64,000 nt of DNA, from NCBI RefSeq assembly GCF_000723465.1, contig NZ_HF545617.1, forward strand, positions 620,001 to 684,000, read 5' to 3'. The notes under the pieces are model-generated. The model searched no databases. It had not been told where the DNA came from and was given only the letters and a program-made list of their open reading frames with translations. The stretch comes from Ruminococcus bicirculans (ex Wegman et al. 2014). GTDB lineage: Bacteria; Bacillota; Clostridia; Oscillospirales; Ruminococcaceae. The first letter of the stretch is position 1. Every line of letters starts with the position of its first letter. Made by a program: the position numbers and the translations under genes. This document shows, in pieces, positions 59,754-64,000 of this stretch.

Positions 59754-61634
59754 TTGGGAAGAAAACGCATTGGAGTGATATTGTCTGAGGCAGAAAGCTA
59801 TTATCAGGAAAGATTGCTGAGAGGCGTAATGACAAAGGCTTTTCAGCTTGACTATGATGTGCTTATCTTCACAAGCTTTGTCAAAGTGTCATTCTTAAAA
59901 GCAGTGTCTGCTGGAGAAATGCAGATATATGACGCTATAAATTATGATAAGCTCGATGGCGTTATCGTTTTGGCAGATACATTAAAAATGCCTGGGCTTT
60001 TTGACAAAATATGCAGGGATATAGATGAGAAATGTCATGTTCCTGTGGTTTTTATAGATGGAAGCTATAAGGACTATGAAAGTATTTATACCCGTGACGA
60101 AATACCTTTTATGCAATTGACAGAACACCTTATCGAGGTCCATGGATGCAGGAAGATACTTTTTCTGAGCGGTGCGCTGGAGACTGCCACCACTCGTGAA
60201 CGGCTTGCGGGATATAAGCGTGCCCTTGAAAAGCATGGCATAGAGTATGATCCGGACTTTGTCTGCTTTGACGGAGGCTTCTGGTATGATAAAGCGGCAG
60301 AGGTGGCAAATAATATCATCTATGGCAGACGTAAAAAGCCTGACGCTATCGTTTGCTGTGGAGATTATATGGCTATAGGCGTTGTACATGAATATCAGAA
60401 AAACGGTTTGAGCGTGCCTGAGGATATGATAGTTGCAGGTTATGACGCAATAGACGAGGCTATCCATTGCGTGCCAGCTATAACCTCTTGCTCACCGCCG
60501 ATCTTTGAAACTGGCGTGAACGCAGTAATGACCATTGAGGCAAGGATCAAAGGCGTTGAACCGCAGGGCATTATAGAGGACGGCGGCAAGGTGGAGATAG
60601 GTGCTTCCTGCGGCTGTCATGAGGATTACAGCTATACAAAGCGTGATCTTTTATCATCTCAGAACAAGATGAATTATCATGACTTTTTGGACAGCAGTAT
60701 GACCGATATAATGGCTTGCTCTAAAGATCCCGATGATCTGATGGCCAGGATACAATATTTTCTCTATCTTATCATTGGTCAGAAGAGATATTATCTCTGC
60801 CTTAATGAGGATTGCCTTGGAGAGCATGAGATAGTCGGTGAGATCTCCACTGTTCCAAAGGAATATACAGAAAATATGGTGCTTTATATAAGAAATGTTG
60901 ACGGCAAAAGCAGAACTCTTCATGATCCTTTTGAACTCAAAGAGATATTTCCTGATCTGGATGAAGAAAGAGAAAGCCCTTGTGCATTCTTTATCACTCC
61001 GGTACATTTTATAGATCGGTGCTATGGCTATGCTGTATTGTCTTACGGTGACGAAATAAAATCGATAGATATCACTTATCGTAATTGGACAAATCATGTA
61101 AGCAATGCTCTGGAATCAATGCGGATACGAAACTCCATAGCTAATCTTGCAGTCCGTGACGCTATGACAGGTGTTTATTCGAGAATAGGCATTGAGAAAA
61201 ATATCCAGTTTGTTGTTGACAGAATGTCAAATCCGAAAAATAAGGCTTTTATCGCTGTCTGCGATCTGGACTGCCTTAAAAAGATAAATGATAATTTTGG
61301 CCATAACTGCGGTGATATTGCAATAAAAGCGATCGCAGACGCAGTTTTGGCATCGACAAAAAATAACGAGATATGTGCAAGGGTAGGCGGCGATGAGTTT
61401 GTGGTGATAGGCTGTAACGACTATAACGACAACTATCCTGAACGATTTTCTGCAAGGGTCAACGACCGGCTTAGGGTATATAACAAGTTTGCAGGTAACG
61501 AGTTTGAGGTCAGCGTTAGTATAGGCGGTATTTGTAAACATATAACAGATGTCCACGAGCTTGAAGATATGTTTACACAGGCGGATAAGATAATGTACGC
61601 AAGTAAATTGGAAAGACATAAAAACAGGAAATAG
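59754..61634 (+). CDS. LacI/periplasmic-type sensor fused to GGDEF (diguanylate cyclase)
   Basis: 626 aa with a TTG start after GAAGGTGAG. Residues 1-290 form a sugar-binding-type periplasmic fold as in LacI regulators but without the HTH: KRIGVILSEAESYYQERLLRG, FLSGALETATTRERLAGYKR, VAGYDAIDEAI. A linking region (about 300-460) looks like a GAF-type domain. The GGDEF domain (about 465-626) has ARVGGDEFVVIG, the active signature, so it should make cyclic di-GMP in response to a cytosolic sugar-like ligand. No membrane segment. No inhibitory RxxD motif was seen in the expected place. Confidence 0.88.
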   Translation: MGRKRIGVILSEAESYYQERLLRGVMTKAFQLDYDVLIFTSFVKVSFLKAVSAGEMQIYDAINYDKLDGVIVLADTLKMPGLFDKICRDIDEKCHVPVVFIDGSYKDYESIYTRDEIPFMQLTEHLIEVHGCRKILFLSGALETATTRERLAGYKRALEKHGIEYDPDFVCFDGGFWYDKAAEVANNIIYGRRKKPDAIVCCGDYMAIGVVHEYQKNGLSVPEDMIVAGYDAIDEAIHCVPAITSCSPPIFETGVNAVMTIEARIKGVEPQGIIEDGGKVEIGASCGCHEDYSYTKRDLLSSQNKMNYHDFLDSSMTDIMACSKDPDDLMARIQYFLYLIIGQKRYYLCLNEDCLGEHEIVGEISTVPKEYTENMVLYIRNVDGKSRTLHDPFELKEIFPDLDEERESPCAFFITPVHFIDRCYGYAVLSYGDEIKSIDITYRNWTNHVSNALESMRIRNSIANLAVRDAMTGVYSRIGIEKNIQFVVDRMSNPKNKAFIAVCDLDCLKKINDNFGHNCGDIAIKAIADAVLASTKNNEICARVGGDEFVVIGCNDYNDNYPERFSARVNDRLRVYNKFAGNEFEVSVSIGGICKHITDVHELEDMFTQADKIMYASKLERHKNRK

Positions 61635-61661
61635 CAATAGATAAAATATCAGTGCATTACA

Positions 61662-61689
61662 ACGGACGGTCAGTGATCGTCCGTTTTTG
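61662..61689 (+). terminator. Terminator after the GGDEF gene
   Basis: ACGGACG/CGTCCGT followed by TTTTTG. Confidence 0.75.
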
Positions 61690-61711
61690 CGTGTGAGAGA
61701 CACATATCCAC

Positions 61712-61740
61712 TTGACTTATAGGCTCAAATGTAGTATAAT
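61712..61740 (+). promoter_or_regulatory. Promoter of the PrsA/SurA-like gene
   Basis: TTGACT (61712-61717), 17-bp spacer, TATAAT (61735-61740). Confidence 0.75.
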
Positions 61741-61795
61741 GTAAAAGTTAAGGCGGTTTTCTGCCTGTTAGTAAGACGATTTTTTCGGAAAGGAA

Positions 61796-63121
61796 ATGGA
61801 TAATAAAATGGCTAAAGCTAAAAAAATAACGGCTGCTCTTACTGCCGCATTGCTTTGTACTGCAAGCCTTACCTCTTGCTCAGACACAAGCTATGTGATG
61901 ACAGCAGGTGACAGCAAGATAAACGCAGGTATCTACATTTATAATGAGCTTACAGAAATGTCATATCAAATGACGATGATGTATTATCAGAAAGGCATCA
62001 AAAAGGACTATTTCGATCAGAAGGTAGACGGAAAGGAATTTGACGAGTATCTTTCAGATTATGCTCTCACTGCAACTAAGGAGTATGCGGCTGTAGTTGA
62101 CAAGTTCAACGAGCTTGGACTTACTCTTTCAGATGAGGATATAAAGTCCATTAATGACAGCATAAGCAGCACATGGGATTCTCAGGGCGAGTTTTACGAG
62201 TCAGAGGGTATCTCAAAGGAATCTGTAAAGCTTGCACTCAAAGGCTCGAAAATGAGGGAAGAGCTTTTTGATCACTACTATGCAGAGGGCGGCGAGGAAG
62301 CCGTTTCAGACGATGAAATGGTGAAGTATCTTGATGATAACTACCTGAGATATAAATCCATTTCCTTTGCAAAAACTAAAGCATCAACTGATTCTTCATC
62401 ATCAGCCACCGATTCTTCTACAGACTCAGCAGACGCTGCAAATGAGGAAGCCAAGGCAAAAAGAGATGAGTTCCTTGAAAAGGCTCAGGGCGTTTCGTTT
62501 GACGATTTCGACAGCATTATAGACGAGTACAACGACTATGTTGCTTCAAAGAAAGCCGCAGATTCAAGCTCCGCCACTGACAGCGATTCATCAGCCTCAG
62601 ACAGCAGCACGACTTCTGACGACACTTCTTCTGTAGCAGAAAGCGACACAAGTTCTACAGCTTCCGATGATACATCTTCTGTATCTGACAGCACAGCAGA
62701 ATCAAGCTCCGCTGCAGACAGTGACTCGTCAACAGACAGCTCATCATCAGAGCCAGACCCATATGCAAATGAGAAAATGGTGAACTATGGTGAAATGGAC
62801 GATTCACAGAAAGACACTACAAACGGCAAGATACTCAAAGAAGTAAGCGGTATGAGCACAGACGTTGCAACAGCTTATGAGGACGATAACGCATATTACA
62901 TTCTTATCAAGGGCGATGTTAAGGACAGAGATACAGAATATGCCAAGGACAATCATGAAGATCTTCTAAAAGAAATGAAGAGCGATGAATTTCAGAAGAA
63001 ATTAACAAGCTGGGTAGAAAAGCTTGACATCAAGGTGAACAACAAGGCCATAAAGCGTTACACACCGAAAGTGGTCTACGATAAGCAGACAGAGTATTAC
63101 AGCAAGAACAATAATTCATAG
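61796..63121 (+). CDS. PrsA/SurA-like foldase lipoprotein with Ser/Asp-rich insert
   Basis: 441 aa (ATG 61796; ATG 61808 is possible). Lipobox SLTSCS, then a SurA-N type helical chaperone domain (MTAGDSKINAGIYIYNELTE, SISKESVKLALKGSKMREEL). A low-complexity Ser/Asp/Thr insert of about 130 residues (about 195-325, e.g. SSATDSDSSASDSSTTSDD) splits it from a C-terminal domain resembling the edge of a peptidyl-prolyl isomerase (VATAYEDDNAYYILIKGDVK). It likely helps folding of secreted proteins outside the membrane. Whether isomerase activity is kept is unclear. Confidence 0.75.
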   Translation: MDNKMAKAKKITAALTAALLCTASLTSCSDTSYVMTAGDSKINAGIYIYNELTEMSYQMTMMYYQKGIKKDYFDQKVDGKEFDEYLSDYALTATKEYAAVVDKFNELGLTLSDEDIKSINDSISSTWDSQGEFYESEGISKESVKLALKGSKMREELFDHYYAEGGEEAVSDDEMVKYLDDNYLRYKSISFAKTKASTDSSSSATDSSTDSADAANEEAKAKRDEFLEKAQGVSFDDFDSIIDEYNDYVASKKAADSSSATDSDSSASDSSTTSDDTSSVAESDTSSTASDDTSSVSDSTAESSSAADSDSSTDSSSSEPDPYANEKMVNYGEMDDSQKDTTNGKILKEVSGMSTDVATAYEDDNAYYILIKGDVKDRDTEYAKDNHEDLLKEMKSDEFQKKLTSWVEKLDIKVNNKAIKRYTPKVVYDKQTEYYSKNNNS

Positions 63122-63132
63122 CAGATAAAATT

Positions 63133-63166
63133 ACCGCCGCAACCGAGTTTGGTTGCGGCGGTTTTG
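63133..63166 (+). terminator. Terminator after the foldase gene
   Basis: An 11-bp GC-rich stem CCGCCGCAACC/GGTTGCGGCGG with TTTTG. Confidence 0.9.
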
Positions 63167-63317
63167 TCATGTTGACAAATCCTTTGGTTTCCTCCTTGCT
63201 GAATTGCAGCACATAAGGAGAAAATCCCCAAATGTGAACACATTCACATTTTATCAACAGAAGCCCCTTTTGCGCATTATTTTTTTTGCGAGCACAATGC
63301 CCAACATATTATGGCTT

Positions 63318-63360
63318 TATAAAGCAAAGAGCTGCGCTTCTTTAATGAAACGCAGCTCTT
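63318..63360 (-). terminator. Terminator after the arabinofuranosidase gene
   Basis: AAGAGCTGCG/CGCAGCTCTT (63327-63360), then TTGCTTTAT on the minus strand; the two genes converge here. Confidence 0.75.
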
Positions 63361-63413
63361 ATGCTTATTTTTTTATTATAAAGACGAAATGCACTGTGAA
63401 TATGCCACAATAT

Positions 63414-64000
63414 TTAGTCAACAACACATTCCACAACAGCACAAGGCGGAATATTCAGCTTTAACACATTGTCCTTGATGACTGCCGTATGCTCGGTAAT
63501 GCTCACTCTGTCGGGACAGTCGAAGTCGTTATAGCTGTGTGCCTCATTTGTAAGTATCCTGCAAGAAACTGATGATGCTTTAAAACCGAAAATGCTGCAT
63601 TCAACAGCAGCCTCTTCCGTAAGCGAACAGTTTGCGACGGTAACGGTCATACTCTTTTCGTTCACCGATGCGGAAACCGAGATCATCGGAGCATTTTTAC
63701 CTTCCGACATATTTTCGTTCTGCGTATAGAAGTAAACTGCCTCGTTGTTTTGGTGTGTTTTAAAAAGGTCGAAAACGTGATATGTAGGCGTTTTTATCAT
63801 CTTATCGCCCTCTGTAAGAATGACAGATTGGAGAACATTCACCGCCTGCGCAAGGTTTGCCATTACAACACGGTCGCTGTGTCTGTTAAAAACATTCAGC
63901 TCTATTGCAGCAACGATAGCATCACGCATTGTATTCTGCTGATATAAAAATCCCGGGTTCGTACCCTCTTCTACCTTATGCCAACAGCCCCACTCTCCTA
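63414..64000 (-). CDS. abfA: GH51 alpha-L-arabinofuranosidase (C-terminal part, gene cut by window)
   Basis: 195 residues to the stop at 63414; the frame continues past 64000. [40 protein letters not shown] and [20 protein letters not shown] are the hallmark C-terminal sequences of GH51 enzymes, followed by the terminal beta-sandwich. It releases arabinose from arabinoxylan and arabinan inside the cell, fitting a plant-fibre-degrading gut or rumen bacterium. Confidence 0.92.
   Translation of the reverse strand, partial: GEWGCWHKVEEGTNPGFLYQQNTMRDAIVAAIELNVFNRHSDRVVMANLAQAVNVLQSVILTEGDKMIKTPTYHVFDLFKTHQNNEAVYFYTQNENMSEGKNAPMISVSASVNEKSMTVTVANCSLTEEAAVECSIFGFKASSVSCRILTNEAHSYNDFDCPDRVSITEHTAVIKDNVLKLNIPPCAVVECVVD

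Overview
The window reads as the chromosome of an anaerobic Firmicute of the Clostridia, most like Ruminococcus (Oscillospiraceae). The grounds are a modest G+C content, AGGAGG-type ribosome binding sites, sigma-A promoters (TTGACA-17-TATAAT), an arabinofuranosidase, a TtcA-type enzyme and Clostridia-type conjugation genes. No rRNA or phylogenetic marker is present, so the genus is an inference.

About 56 kb (1 to roughly 56,000) is one integrative and conjugative element (ICE), cut by the left edge of the window and almost entirely coded on the minus strand. From left to right it holds: an amidoligase-like gene; a triplet of large serine recombinases whose middle member lacks the catalytic domain; small DUF genes with a MazF toxin; a GC-richer, hairpin-dense non-coding stretch (about 5.64-5.99 kb) that looks like a structured RNA; and a sigma-like regulator. 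Next comes an A+T-rich cargo locus (6.6-21.3 kb) where an Agr quorum-sensing system (AgrB, AgrC, AgrA, two AgrD types in two copies each) is wired to two large secreted polymorphic toxins. These share an identical N-terminal region but have different C-terminal effectors, each followed by its own membrane-anchored candidate immunity gene.

A MobP-type relaxase fused to Sel1 repeats and a XerC-like recombinase follow. A defence island (25.4-33.0 kb) then carries an Mrr-nuclease/STAND ATPase, a convergent pair (glycosyltransferase-kinase fusion plus PIG-L deacetylase) and a Kiwa-like pair. One exact 20-bp dyad motif lies upstream of all three transcription units. The transfer module (33.0-50.2 kb) contains VirB4, VirD4, VirB6-like, PrgI-like and VirB2-like proteins, peptidoglycan hydrolases, a primase/TOPRIM protein, a class B sortase and a very large SpaA-type surface protein. 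The right flank of the ICE (50.3-55.8 kb) holds Dam and C5 DNA methyltransferases, an antirepressor and small DUF proteins.

From about 56.1 kb the sequence is ordinary chromosome: tRNA-Thr(GGT), a TtcA-like enzyme, a CYTH phosphatase whose leader is occupied by a 172-bp MITE-like palindrome, an amino-acid ABC substrate-binding lipoprotein, tRNA-Ser(GGA), a LacI-type sensor fused to GGDEF, a PrsA/SurA-like lipoprotein and the end of a GH51 arabinofuranosidase gene.

Three accessory genes appear broken by single-base changes in homopolymer runs, which could be sequencing error, decay or phase variation.
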